Shown here piece by piece: positions 12,912 to 24,430 of a stretch of DNA of 64,000 nucleotides (positions are counted from its first letter, which is position 1; each line of letters opens with the position of its first letter). Origin of the DNA: Brachynemurus nebulosus (Eukaryota > Arthropoda > Insecta > Neuroptera > Myrmeleontidae); assembly GCA_035578155.1 (NCBI GenBank), contig JAPWDM010000015.1, positions 8,244,709-8,308,708 of the forward strand, given 5' to 3'. Both the position numbers and the translations under genes were made by a program. Below the pieces are notes generated by a model. The model searched no databases, was not told the origin of the DNA, and saw nothing but the letters and a program-made list of their open reading frames with translations.

Positions 12912-13179
12912 AATTCCCTGCTGTTCTGAATGGATTCACCCAATTTACAATTGATTGCCGTCCAGGAACACGTCCGCGTGGAGGAACAGCGAATCGTAAA
13001 CGAAAAGCACGCTGCACTGCAATGATCGAGTGGGCATTTGAAAAATACGCTTCAACACAAAATGACCTCTCCTCACGTGTCCACTGCATGATGGCAACTG
13101 AAAGGCGGAGGAATACAAATCTCCCGTCAGCCACTGTAAGCCACGCCCACTCTCTCCTCTCTTCGACCGATAGTGCCGC
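12912..13179 (-). pseudogene. mirrored N-terminal fragment of the mariner-like transposase
   Basis: The right inverted repeat encodes MQWTREERSFCVEAYFSNAH and on through the proline/arginine-rich segment to the point where the repeat ends (RTAGN). It keeps the four-T run lost on the left, so it preserves the original frame. It lacks all catalytic residues and is a by-product of the repeat. Confidence 0.85.
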
Positions 13180-13368
13180 CACAGCATGCAGTGCAAAAAA
13201 GCAAATTACCGCGCTCCACCCTGTATAAAGGTAATTCTATTGGGATATACAAGTATATAAAGTTGTGAATTAATATTATGAACATCAGTATTACAGTGAA
13301 TTTAAATTAGACAGTGAATCGTCTTCACATTGCATGGAGCTCTTACTTATATATGAAACTATTTAGAG

Positions 13369-13865
13369 TAGCAACTTAACCCTAATTTTTAACAAAAAGC
13401 GGCCACGAGCGTTCTAGTGGCTGATTTTTTTTAATCGATTGAAAATTAAAAAAGGAATAAAAAATTCCAATACTATTTTTTTGTCAAATGCCGGCGTCAC
13501 TGTGAAAAGTTGAAATTAATGAAAGTAATAGGTAAGATATTATATGTATAAATTTTGCATTTTGTATTCTATAAGCACAATTGATATATAAAAAAAAAAT
13601 TATATTTTTTTTAGAGAGAGAAAAAACTATTGATAAATATGATATTTTAGAATGAATACGTAGACTAAAATCAAACATTTATAAGAATACTTGTCAAATT
13701 ATTTATTTTTATCAATTTTTAGCACTGAAGCCGTGGTTTAATCAAAAAATAGTATTTGAATTTTATATTTTATTTTAAATTCTGCATCGATTAAAAAAAA
13801 CAGCCACTAGAACGCTCGTGGTCACTTTTTCAATTTCTAAGCATCTTTTTAAAGGTAAGTTGCTA
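13369..13865. mobile_element. MITE (family also at 48075-48579 and, in part, 49441-49540)
   Basis: Inverted ends begin TAGCAACTTA and continue to the long shared arm AAAAAGCGGCCACGAGCGTT with CTAGTGGCTG, ending at the complementary GTAAGTTGCTA. The same sequence in reverse orientation lies inside the composite Harbinger (48075-48579). No coding capacity: the 64-residue frame inside is not a gene. Confidence 0.85.
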
Positions 13866-14507
13866 GCCTAATTTGACAAAAAAATTTTATCAACATTGTA
13901 AGAGTAATTATTTTAATAATATGAAATATAAGTGAATCTAACTGTAATGTAATTCAAATGGAGTAGTGAGTTTCGACACACACTTTTACATCGATTTTCT
14001 TTGTTCCCATACAGTAATAATTTTTTAATCAGAAGTTGTAATCAGCACTTCCTGAATAATAAGTACCTATACAAAATTTAAAAACTTTTCTAAGAAAACT
14101 ATTTCCTTGATAAAACAACCTTAGATGAAGTAAAGAAATTAATTTTAATTAATAACAAAAGTAATTTGAGTTAACAATAAACCTGAATGATATAAATACT
14201 TACCGCAACACTTTCTTCCAAGACATTTCTGTTGGGCCATTTAATATAAAATGGCATAAGATCCGTTAAAACGGATACAATTTCTTTAAAAATTCCGTGT
14301 GAGGTGCTTTTAGATAAATTGAATCGATCGGCAACAGATCGAAAACTTTCAGGCGTCGCCAAAACCTAAATTGTCAGTAGTAATTTTTTTCGAAGTGGAA
14401 TTTCACCATGCAAATCTTCCACTCGTTCTCCAACTATATTTTCTAATTCCTAAAACATATAGAAAATACATTTTTTAATCAAATGTATAGGTTTTAAGTA
14501 GAGTCCC

Positions 14508-14700
14508 TATAATAAATAGAATCGTGACATGTCATCCATTTTCTTTCCAAAACAGAGCGGGAAGCTTCAAAATTAATTATCACATGTCTGAGTAAATATT
14601 TTTGAGTACATAATTATCGTTAATAAGTTATAAATTAATGAACAATTAAGAATTTTTAATTTAAGTATTCTTTCTAGGTTAAACTAAATGATTTTTGTTA
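14508..14700 (-). mobile_element. partial MITE, same family as 6978-7268
   Basis: About 14570-14700 is the reverse complement of 7080-7190 (shared AACCTAGAAAGAAT and TTAATTGTTCATTAA), and the outer TAATAAATAGAATCGTGACATGT edge resembles that element's inner end. It lies in the intron of the Harbinger N-terminal half. Confidence 0.6.
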
Positions 14701-14784
14701 AATATTTGTTTTCAATTTATTTTACTCAACTTTGGACAGAAAATGCCGGAACCAATCAGCATTTAGCACACATGTCACGACGTT

Positions 14785-16080
14785 TCAACGGACTAAAAAT
14801 ACTTTTGCTTCCGCTTTTAAGTCAATCAGCAAGCATATTTTATAAAACATCATCAATCAGCAAGCGAAATAAAAAATTAAATAGCGTTGCTAGGTAATGA
14901 AATATTTTTTTTTTTAATATATTAGGGGTACCCATAAGAGTAATCAATTATTTCATTGGTAATCAAACGAATTTATTTTTTATTTAATATACATTTGGTG
15001 AATTATGTAAGCTCCGTCGTTATCGAGGACCTTTTGCCATCTTGTTGACAGAATTTCAATCCCTTGTGTGTAAAATTCAATTGGTTTTGACGAAAAAAAT
15101 GATTCTAGGTGAGCTCGTACATCAAGGATATTTTTAAATTTTTATTTCTTGGAGAATGTTTCATGGATCGGAATAAATGAAAGTCAGATGACGCTATGTC
15201 GGGAGAATAAGGAAGATGTGGTAACACTTCTCAATTCAGTTACCTTATTTTTCTTGAGTTAATTTTGCTGAATTAGGCCTGACATTGTCGTGCTGTAGTA
15301 TGACATCTTTTCAAAAATGACGAGAGCTGGCTGTTTTATCAATAATTCGTTATGTAATATACCTAATTCTTGGCAATATAACTCAGCTGTAACTGTTTCC
15401 CCCAGTTTTAGCAGCTCAAAATGAATTATTCCTGTCACTATCGAATTATTTGATCACTATCGGACAAGTCAAAATCACCACTGCAAAATTTTCTAAACCA
15501 ACGCTGACACTTACTGATTTTCAGTACGTCCTCATACACATCACAAATTTTTTTTATTGCAGTCGTTGCATTAAAACCCGATCGAAAATGAAAAAGCATG
15601 CAATGACGTAAATGTCCTTCTGTTGGTTAATTGTACCCCATTTTGCACTAATGTAATAAAAACTTAAATTTCTATTATGAACACAAAGTCAAGGTCGCGT
15701 GTTGCAGTATTATGCACTAAAACGCGTATTAATAAGTCAACATTCTGAATTAAACTGAAGCAAAACTTCCTAAGTAAAAATAATTGATTTTTATAGATTA
15801 TGGTAGATTATGGGTACCCTTATAATAAACAAATTCAAGCTCGTAGGACAGTTTATTTTTAAATGTATACTTCATGTAATATTATTTGATACATTTTAAA
15901 TGGTACCTATTTATAAAATTTTTTCTTTAATTTTTATAATTTTAAATTATTTGTAATTGCAAACAGGGGCCAAAGTATTTCTTTTGATCCCTTATGTAAA
16001 TTGTTACAGAGAGCCTCTAAAGGCCCTCTGGTAACAAAACTTTATATCCGGAATTAAAAGTCACACTTTAGTCCCTTGGT
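14785..16080. mobile_element. MITE carrying a nested mariner (second copy at 25856-26325)
   Basis: Left end GGACTAAAAATACTTTTGCT and right end ACTTTAGTCCCTTGG are complementary. The left part (14805-14900, with AATCAGCAAGC repeats and TAGCGTTGCT) recurs as reverse complement at 26200-26310; the right part (GGCCCTCTGGTAAC) resembles 25905-25950. The mariner remnant at 14925-15820 is inserted within it. Both family copies sit in introns of Harbinger transposase genes. Confidence 0.65.
14925..15820 (-). pseudogene. mariner transposon remnant, transposase on minus strand
   Basis: Ends GGGGTACCCATAA and TTATGGGTACCCT-type complement are flanked by TA (14923-14924 and 15821-15822). The minus strand, with several frameshifts and stops, reads a mariner transposase C-terminus: ILQHDNVRPNSAK, then LPHLPYSPDIASSDFHLFRS, then WQKVLDNDGAY. 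These hold the second and third catalytic Asp of the DD34D family. At 0.9 kb it is shorter than a full mariner (about 1.3 kb), and the N-terminal half is too decayed to read well. It interrupts the MITE at 14785-16080. Confidence 0.82.
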
Positions 16081-16559
16081 GCTTATTTACTCACTGTAAA
16101 CGTTTCTCTGCTCATTCGAAAATGAGAATAGAATTGATTGTTGCTGTACAAAGGAATTACATTCTCGTAGTAATTTCCTATTCTAATGTGGAAATTTCTC
16201 ACGTATTCATGAAGATTATTGTTATTTTCAACGACGGCGATCATTTCTGCAAATACGTTGAAGATATCGGGATGACCTTTACAATTAATTAAGAATTTAT
16301 AATAACTGTATATAAACCATATAAACTATGAATTCCATTACCTGGGAAGAAAGCAACAGCATTTTCGATTGCGTTGACGTTTTGTCCAATTACTTCATCA
16401 ATTACTATTTCTTCTTGTAAGAAATTTACTGAATTATTCATAATAGTACACAAAATTGTGAATAGGTACATTTCAGAAACAACTTTGGAGAAAAATGGAC
16501 TGAATCGCATTTGACAGATAGCAGAAATAGGTTAAATTTGGTAAACATAATGTATTTGA

Positions 16560-16731
16560 AGTAAGTCACATTAAAAAATTATGGAAAAAAAAGAAAGAGT
16601 CAATAAGTTAGAAACCGTATTTCGATTATTTAACAAGTGTTATTTTTTTGACTTGGAGCCCTCTGGTTTGTAACGGTAAAAGCTCAATTAGCTAACGTTA
16701 TGCTAACAAAATTTTCGTTTCGAACGCCAGC
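16560..16731 (-). repeat. right end of split Harbinger-type element
   Basis: Inverted partner of 4388-4560. The right edge reads CGAACGCCAGC followed by TAT. Confidence 0.6.
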
Positions 16732-16734
16732 TAT

Positions 16735-18240
16735 GACACGAGTATACGTATACATCATAGCTATTCTTCATAACAAGAACGAGCCAGTGCACAATCACTG
16801 CTTATGCTATCCCGTGGATATGTTGTTAATGTTTAAAGTATATATATGGTTCAAGAAGCGAGAGTGTAGTACAACACGCTCCTTGAAATATACATGTATT
16901 AGCATAAGTTGACTACATCGCACTCACTTTTGTGTTATTCCTCTATATGGTTGATATTTTTGTTCCCACAATAGCCTTGAAAAAATGATTAAAATTATTT
17001 TTTCGTGGAATTGTTTTTATATACAACATACTGAAAGTTTTTGTGTTTAAAAATAACGTCTCTTATCAAACAAAAGATGATATATAATACGTACAAAATT
17101 TATTCCATGATACAAAATTTCCAAACGATTTTATGCTTGAAATTTTTTTTATGAAATTTGCGATTTTTATTTCCGTAAAATGGGATTCTCTGAAATTAGT
17201 ACCCTCAAACCAATCTAAGTACTGATAAACAACATTTCCAAGGTATAGGCCACAACAATAATTTAAGAAATTCAGGTACCTTATGTTGCATTGTTTTTTG
17301 ATAAAACCTCAATTTTGGCACTTAGAAATAAATGATAATCTACCCTACCAATCGTATGTTAGTTTGTCGCATAATAACATTATATTAATAACATTCAGGC
17401 TCCCATCAATTTTCATCAATTTGTAATTACCCAATATTTCAATATAACGAAAAAAATCATAACTCATCAATTACTTCTTTTAATAATAATACTATAAATT
17501 TCATTAATCGCCACTTTAGGGCACTCAACACACAAAACACCTTTAATATCTTCAATAATAAAAATTTTCTTTTATAATAAAACTCCTCACATACAAAACA
17601 ATAAATTTCCTCATTCGTACATAAAATACTGGGTTTTATTTATAATAATTTTCATAAATATACCTAATAATGTAGACCTGAATGAAAATGATAGAAATAT
17701 TCGATATTTCAAAATCTGTGCTAGTATCAATTTTCTTATATCAGGGTAAAATACCGTCTCAGTTAAAGTTAGAGAGAGAAAGAATTTATGTACCAATTTG
17801 ACAAATTTATTTATTTTAAATATTACTTGTTATTTTTAGAAGCACATAGATCGTTTAGTATATAAAATTGTTACCGCATCAAAGGAAATCTCGTATGTTA
17901 AGCAGGTACAGAATGGTCCATATTTGTCCATTAATTCAATTTTTACTAATGTTAATTAACTAATTTTAATAATATTAATGTTTATGGATTTTAAACGTCT
18001 TTTGCCTTTCAGTTATTTTTAATTTATGTATTTTAACAATGATTTCGGTATATTGCTCTGTGTTTTAAACAAACTAACGGGTATGAGTAAAAAAAATTAC
18101 TATATTATCAGCTTCCATTGTATGGTATAAAATTTTGATTTCTAAATACTTTGTTTGATCATAAATACTTCTAATATCCCTATAACATGAACAATAACGA
18201 ATGTATTTTTCTGATAGTACCATTTTTATTAAAAAAAATT
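16735..18240. other. unassigned AT-rich sequence
   Basis: No gene, repeat or RNA could be supported. Open frames at 16700-16912 and 17611-17796 have no recognisable domain. Confidence 0.4.
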
Positions 18241-19911
18241 TTATTCGTGGAAAAGAAAATTTATCAGGTCGCTAAAATTAATTTTATTCAATAAACGGAC
18301 CAAAAAAAAATAATTTACCGCAGGAAAAGGTGGATTAATCATAAACCACCCAAATAATACGTCAGGAGGCCCCTTAATGTCACTATTCGGTGAATATTTA
18401 CTAACTAATCTGAGCGTATTTAAATGAACACTGCAATTAGGGCTGATATTGGTATAAGAGTTTTGGGGATTTTGAGTATCAATATTATTCGATTGTACAG
18501 AACATTTAATGCAATCATTCGTTGTGTTACTTGAAAGTTCAGTACTTATTTCTATTTTAACTTTAAATTCATCATTTAAGGTGTCAAAAATATCTGGGGG
18601 TATCAAACCGATTCTGGAATGTTTAGGAATTTTAATTTTGATAGGTACACTTACAATTTTTTCGGAAATTTTGTTATTCATGTTTAGCAGTCCTGAAAAT
18701 CTGTTATAGCCAGATAGACTGAGAAATTGCTCGTTTGTATTTGATTGATCAATAGTCCCAATTGTGGATACAGGGTTAACTTTCGATTAGCTATTACAAG
18801 AGGAACAGATAGTTTTTTGATTAATTTCTGGTTCAACCAAAATTTCAACATCATTTTGTGTAGTAATGATTTCCTTACTGAATACAGGGGAATTTATCTC
18901 CATGGCTAAAACGGGTGGTATTTCGGAAATGGTTGGTATAATTGGTGACTAAGTTATTTTGACTTCGATACTGTCTATTTTATTATTAGTATTATTAAAG
19001 GTATCGTTACCTATTGCGTTATTACTATGTGTAGAAATATTATTATTGTTAATTTGGTTATAATTATTTTGATAAGAACTGCAATTACCATTATTATTGC
19101 CAAAATTTTGGTTACTATTTAATAGGGTTGTTGGTCGGTTTATTATTTCAAATTTGACATTATTTATCCTACCCTCAACATGATTTGCATTGTTTGAAAT
19201 GCCGTTATAGTGATCACGTGGTGGTTGAATGCTTCTGTTTGAATTAAAATTGTTATTGTTTGGATAATTACTGTTATTACGACGGTTACCATTGAAATTT
19301 CGATTATAATTTGCAAAACTTCGATTATTATTTGTAAAATTTCGGGAGTTTTGAAAATTTCCACTATTGAAATTGTTTTGATATCTATTATTACTTGTGC
19401 CAATATTGTCAGAAAAACGAACAGATCTGTTTGAATTAAAGTTCGAATTATAAGCGGTGTTTCTATTAATACCGCCAAAAGTTTATCCCGTTCATTCGAT
19501 AGGATGAAGCTCTTGTAATTTGTTGTTAAAAGTTCCAATATTAATTGTTTCATTTCTAAGAAATGATAAATTGCCCAACGATGTTTTGCAAACCAACATT
19601 ATTCTTATTAGTGTTTATTAAAGAAACGCTATTTCCCAATAACTCAACTTTATTATTAATTGTTAACAAAGTTTCTTGCTGTGCATTAAATTTTTTGTCA
19701 AGATTTTCAATTTTGGAGTCAATCAAATGTTCAGTTTCAATTTTAATTTTACCTAGTTTATTGTCTATTGTGTTATGATTTTCATTACAATTAGTTTTCA
19801 CGGAATTTAGTTTTTGTTCGAATTCACATTTTGTGTTTGTGATATCCTTTTCAAATTTATTTATGGAATGATCAATCCTAGGATTATTATCATCTAATTT
19901 TTTATTTGTAT
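18241..19911 (-). pseudogene. degenerate Asn-rich ORF, gag-like at best
   Basis: Reading the minus strand through several frameshifts and stops gives one continuous character: a coiled-coil Lys/Glu/Asn stretch (19911-19560), then a long Asn/Arg/Phe-rich low-complexity region (about 19470-19200, repeats of FNSNR, NNRSFANYNRNFNG), then a less repetitive C-terminal portion (18681-18241). A coiled coil followed by an Asn-rich basic region can be seen in retroelement gag-like or RNA-binding proteins, but I see no CCHC knuckle, protease or other diagnostic motif. The LINE's poly-A junction at 19912 cuts its 5' side, so the N-terminus is missing. Function unknown. Confidence 0.45.
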
Positions 19912-20149
19912 TTTTTTTTTTTTTTTTTTGATTAAAATTGGGGTACTGCTGCCGGTGAATGGCGCGGTCAGCAGCACCCGGCGGCATCGCCATCGGAGGG
20001 CATGCGCCGCCATAAACAGTAAAAATAAAAACGACACATAAAGACAGGAACACATAAATGCATTAGACAACGGACAAACATACACATGATAAAATCCAAC
20101 GATGAGCCCTGCCATCCCAGGGCTTAAAAAGAGTGGACAGTCCTTGGTG

Positions 20150-20580
20150 ACGGTACGATAGGTACTAGACAGAACGTCCGGTCACCAAGGCCTGAAGACC
20201 ACCGCTGCGACTCCCCCCGAGGCGTAAAGGGCCTCGGGGTGGAGGAACCTGACTAGACAATCACTAAGTATCACAGATAAAATCACAGTAAAAATCACAG
20301 ATAATACTTATTACGTCGCTGGGAGGCCATAGGCCGACCAGCGACGCAATAAGGAGTTAAAACAATACCGTTGTGGAGCCATAACAACAGGCCCACAGCG
20401 GCCTAACAAAATATCACAGATAAATAAAAACAGGTGATGTACCACCTCGGGTGTAAAAGGCCTTCGGTGGTACATCGTTAAAAAGAAATAACAACAACAA
20501 AAAACATGTATAAATAACAACAGTACCACTAAGGGTGTAAAAGGCCCTTAGTGGCATAACAAAAGACTAAAAGTACCCTG
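20150..20580 (-). repeat. series of stem-loops in the LINE 3' untranslated region
   Basis: At least four inverted repeats share a loop-proximal core: 20207-20243 (CCCCGAGGCGTAAAGGGCCTCGGGG type), 20318-20345, 20440-20470 (CCACCTCGGGTGTAAAAGGC with CTTCGGTGG) and 20524-20553 (CCACTAAGGGTGTAAAAGGC with CCTTAGTGG). The stems vary while the GTAAAAGGCC core is retained in three of them, which suggests conserved RNA structure. Confidence 0.7.
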
Positions 20581-20726
20581 CCAGACCAGCTGGAACAGGG
20601 TATGGTTAATAAATAAGACACTCACACAAATCATTTAAACACAAAGATAAAAACCCAATAAAATAAAATTAACTGTCGGGAGAGAAACAAGAGACGGCTT
20701 GTATAAAATTCAGAGATGTAATGCCC

Positions 20727-23700
20727 CTAAAGTCTCTGAAGAAGATGCGAATTTCGGAGAAATTCAAGCATCTTTCTTTCAGAGACTGCATCGTAAGCTA
20801 AAGCTTCGGCTACATTATTGGGGAGCTGCAACCTCTGGCGCAATGGCTCAAAGGTTACACATTCCTCAACTATATGCCTCACGGTCAGCGCCGTCCCGCA
20901 GGCGGTGCACCTTGGCTGATCCTCACCGGCGAGAAGATGATGGTGTGTTAACGCCGTGTGGCCCAAGCGTAAACGCGTCAGGGCCACACTTTCTCGCCGG
21001 CTCAGATTTACAGGTGCCGGAGTTCTTCGGACCTCAGGTTTCACCTGTCTAAGCTTAGCCGTGAGATTGTTCCACTCACGTTGCCATTTTTGATCAATCG
21101 CGGATCGTATGCTCACTCTCAGATCCTCTGGGCATATGGCAATGTCCTGTGGCTCACCGACTTCGGCTGCATGACGTGCTGCCTGGTCGGCGAGTTCATT
21201 GCCCGGTATCCCTACATGTCCGGGAATCCAGAAGAAGGTGATAGACTTCTGGCGGAGCATGTAGAGACACGTCAGGATGTTCTGCACCATTGGATCGATG
21301 GTATGAGAGTGGCAGATCGCTTGCAATGCGCTCAATGAGTCGGAACAAATGAGGAATGCGCTGTCTTCGGATGTTTGACAGAATCGCAGGGCTTGCAAAA
21401 TCGCAAATAATTCCGCGGTATCCACAGTGGCCTGGGGAGGAAGTGACCAAGCGTGAGGATCGTCACGAATGACGATGGCACTTCCAACACCCGTAGCTGT
21501 TTTGGAACCATCTGTGTATATGCAGAGAGAGTCAAGTTCGCTAATGATCTCATAAAAGCGGGATCGATATTCGAATGAACTGGTCTCCTCCTTGTTGAGA
21601 CCAGTCAGGTCGAAACAACACCTTACGTTAGGGATCAGCCAAGGAGGTACTTCCATAGGACGTTTGGGAAGTACCTTGGCGAACTGTAAGTGCAGACTCT
21701 CTAATAACTCCTGTGTTCGAACGGCCACTGGTCGACTTATGGTGGGACGTCAACCATAGAACCCCTGTAAACGGTATCTGAATAGAGTCGGGTGAATAAT
21801 ATGCGTAGGTGTTGCATATACCCCCGCTGCATAATTGAGCAAGAGACGCTCACGTCTCAGTCGCAGCGGAGGCAGACCCGACTCTACGCAGAGGCTCATA
21901 GAAGGGCTCGTTCGAAATGCTCCCGTAGCCAGTCGTATGCCTGCATGGTGAACAGGATCTAGGAGTAGAAGCGCAGACGCCCGGGCGGAGGAGTAAGCAA
22001 TGCTGCCGTAATCAATCCTAGTCAGAACTAGCGATTGATACAGGCGAAGCAACGACTCCCGGCCCGCACCCCACGATGCACCTGCCAAGCACTTAAGCAT
22101 GTTGATTGTCCTGCGACAACTAGCAGCTAAGGCTTGGAGGTGTGGGCGCCACGTAAGTTGTTTATCAAATATGAGTCCTAGAAACCTGACGCTATCAACG
22201 CACTGGAGATTGGATCCTTTCAATGTGAGGACGGGATCCGGATGTGCGTTGCGCTTTCTGCAGAAGTGAACCACCGATGTCTTTTGGGGTGAAAATCGAA
22301 AACCAAGAGCTTCTGCAGAAATCACCACTTCGTTGATGCCTTGTTGCAGCCGTTGTTAGATATCCTCGATGGAATCGGCTGCATAGAATATGGTGAGGTC
22401 ATCAACGTACAAGCAACGACGAATTGGGGCTGAAGCTGCAATATGACTGACTGCGATGGAAAACAAGGTGACACTAATGGTGGAGCCTTGAGGAACACCA
22501 TTCTCCTGGGAGTGGGCCTCAGACTCAGTGTCACCTACCCGGACACGAAACGTGCGGTCAGTCAGAAAACTTTTTACGAACTGAGGGAGGTTACCTCTTA
22601 AACCCCAGTCATGCAGCTTCTTGAGAATGCCATACCTCCAGGTCATATCATAAGCTTTCTCCAAATCGAAGAACACGGCCACAAGGTGTTTTCGTTGGAG
22701 AAAGGCGTCTTGAATGGCATTCTCGAGGCCAACAAGATGGTCCGTAGTCGAATGGTATCGGCGGAACCCACATTGATGTTTAGGTATGAGGTTGTGGGAT
22801 TCCAGCCACCAGACGAGACGGTTGTTCACCATTTTTTCCAATACCTTGCTGAAACAGCAAGTCAAGGATATTGGACGGTAGCTAGATAGTTGCGATGAAT
22901 CTTTACCCTCTTTTAGCAGCGAAATGATGGTAGCTTCTCGCCACTGCGGAGGGTAAACGCCTTGCCTAAAAATTTCGTTGTACAGATCCAGTAACCTACA
23001 CTTACCAGGATAGGGCAGGTTTCGGATCATGGCGTAGGGGATCTCATCAGGTTCGGGGGAGGTGTCCCCAGATCCCCGAAGCGCCTCCAGTAATTCTTGC
23101 ATAGAAAACGGTTGGTTATACTGGAGGGATTCATCTGAGAAAAAATCAAGATCGTTTTGTTCGTGTTCGATCTTGATCCGCAGGAAGTCCGGGTCATAAT
23201 TCTGGGAGCCACTGACGCGCTTAAAGTGCGTAGCTAAGCAATTAGCTATTTCTGCGCGTTCAGTGATGTTTCGACCGTCGACGATGAGAAAGGAGGGCAT
23301 AGGTGAACGGGAGGATTTCCCTGTAATGGCCCTCACTCTTCTCCATACCTCTGAGGTGGTGGTGGAGGTATTTATGGCCGAAACATATTGCTCCCATGAT
23401 AGCCTCTTCTGTTCTTTTATAGTGCGTTTACAGCGTGCTTGTGCACGCTTGTAGGCTATCACATTTTCCTGCGTGGGGCGACGTCTGAGTTCGTTGTACG
23501 CCCGCTTTTTCTCTGCAACTGCTACACTCACGACTTCATTCCACCATGGTACTTGACGTTTGGGTGGAATGCTGGACGACTTTGGTATACTCTTATGTGC
23601 TGCTTCAATGACACTGGAGGACATTTGCTCCACATCATCTTCTACGTCTCCAGTCAGCTCAGGTGTACGGAATGAATCAACGTACATGTCCCAGTTAGCC

Positions 23701-24385
23701 TGACGGAAACGCCATCTCGGCGAAGACGAATGTGGAGTCATCGGCGTGGTACTATTCAATATAATGGGGATATGGTCACTACCGTATGAATCAGACGCCA
23801 GCCATTCATAACGGTGTGCCATGACCGGTGAGCCGAGTGTTAAGTCGATAGCCGACAACTCACCGGTTCTTGCATTAATGAAAGTACCTTGACCGGTATT
23901 CAACAAGACCGCTTCAGACTCATCTAGAAACCGTTCTATGAGTCTTCCACGGGCGTCTCTTGTGCTACAGCCCCACATGGGGCTGTGAGCATTAAAATCT
24001 CCTAGTAACAAAAATGGACGTGGTAACTGTAAGGTAAGCTCAGTCAGGGATTCGACATTCCAGTCGAAGTCTGGTAAATAGACCGAGCATTCTGTGAACT
24101 GGGGCGGTTTTAAAAATTGTACTGCGACAGCTTGTAGGGGGGTGTTTAATGGGTGGTTCCGGAAGGGGACGCCATCTTTTATAATGATGGCAACACCCCC
24201 CTTTCTCTGATGTCTGGCTGTACGTTGTGCCGGCGGATATAGTAATTTTTTATTGAAAATTGTTCCGCCGGCCTTAGGTGTGTTTCTTGAAGGCACACGC
24301 ACATAGGCGTGTGCTCAGCCAGAAGCACCTGCAATTCACAGTAATGATGTTTTACACCATTACAGTTCCATTATATGATCGCCAT
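20727..24385 (-). pseudogene. LINE ORF2: endonuclease, reverse transcriptase, RNase H; two stops and one frameshift
   Basis: Starts ATG at 24385 with WNCNGVKHHYCELQ and CLQETH (endonuclease N-terminus). A one-base indel in the G-run at about 24193-24198 shifts to the frame reading GGVAIIIKDGVPF. LLLGDFNAHSP and SDHIPIIL complete the APE-type endonuclease. RT motifs follow: YRPISL, FFDLEKAYD, GVPQGS, YVDDLTIF. An in-frame TAA at 22354-22356 and another stop at 21750-21752 interrupt otherwise continuous coding, since the frame is the same on both sides. RNase H shows YTDGS, AELFAI, SDSLSAL and PGHVGIPGNELAD, i.e. a complete catalytic set. A CTAC...H....C zinc knuckle closes the protein. About 1,220 aa, full length for this group; RNase H places it in the I/jockey assemblage rather than CR1 or RTE. 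Confidence 0.92.
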
Positions 24386-24430
24386 TTTTGCTACTACATC
24401 GGGTTGCTCCCTAGGAAGTGTGGCTACTTC

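Larger units (their letters stand above)
11611..13223 (+). mobile_element. mariner-like DNA transposon (DUF4817-type) with ~310-bp inverted repeats
   Basis: The element is flanked by TA (11609-11610 and 13224-13225), the target of Tc1/mariner transposons. Its left 310 bp (11611-11921, starting TAGGGTGGAGCGC) is repeated as reverse complement at 12912-13223. The repeats are unusually long because they include the first part of the transposase reading frame, so a second inverted copy of that N-terminal coding sequence is present at the right end. The unique centre (about 11922-12911) carries the rest of the gene. Confidence 0.88.
14204..16441 (-). pseudogene. PIF/Harbinger (HARBI1-like) transposase, N-terminal half only
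   Basis: Three exons on the minus strand: 16441-16342 (starts MNNSVNFLQEE), 16276-16095 (includes FRMSRETF, the family's conserved first helix region), and 14449-14204 (KKLLLTI-stop-VLATPESFRSVADRF, with TAG where the family has Trp). Splice signals are clear. The exon 3 donor is phase 0. No catalytic exons follow to the left; the matching catalytic half lies on the plus strand at 5056-6510 and starts in phase 0 with the next expected residues. The intron between exons 2 and 3 is swollen by nested insertions (14508-14700 MITE, 14785-16080 MITE with a mariner inside). Confidence 0.82.
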
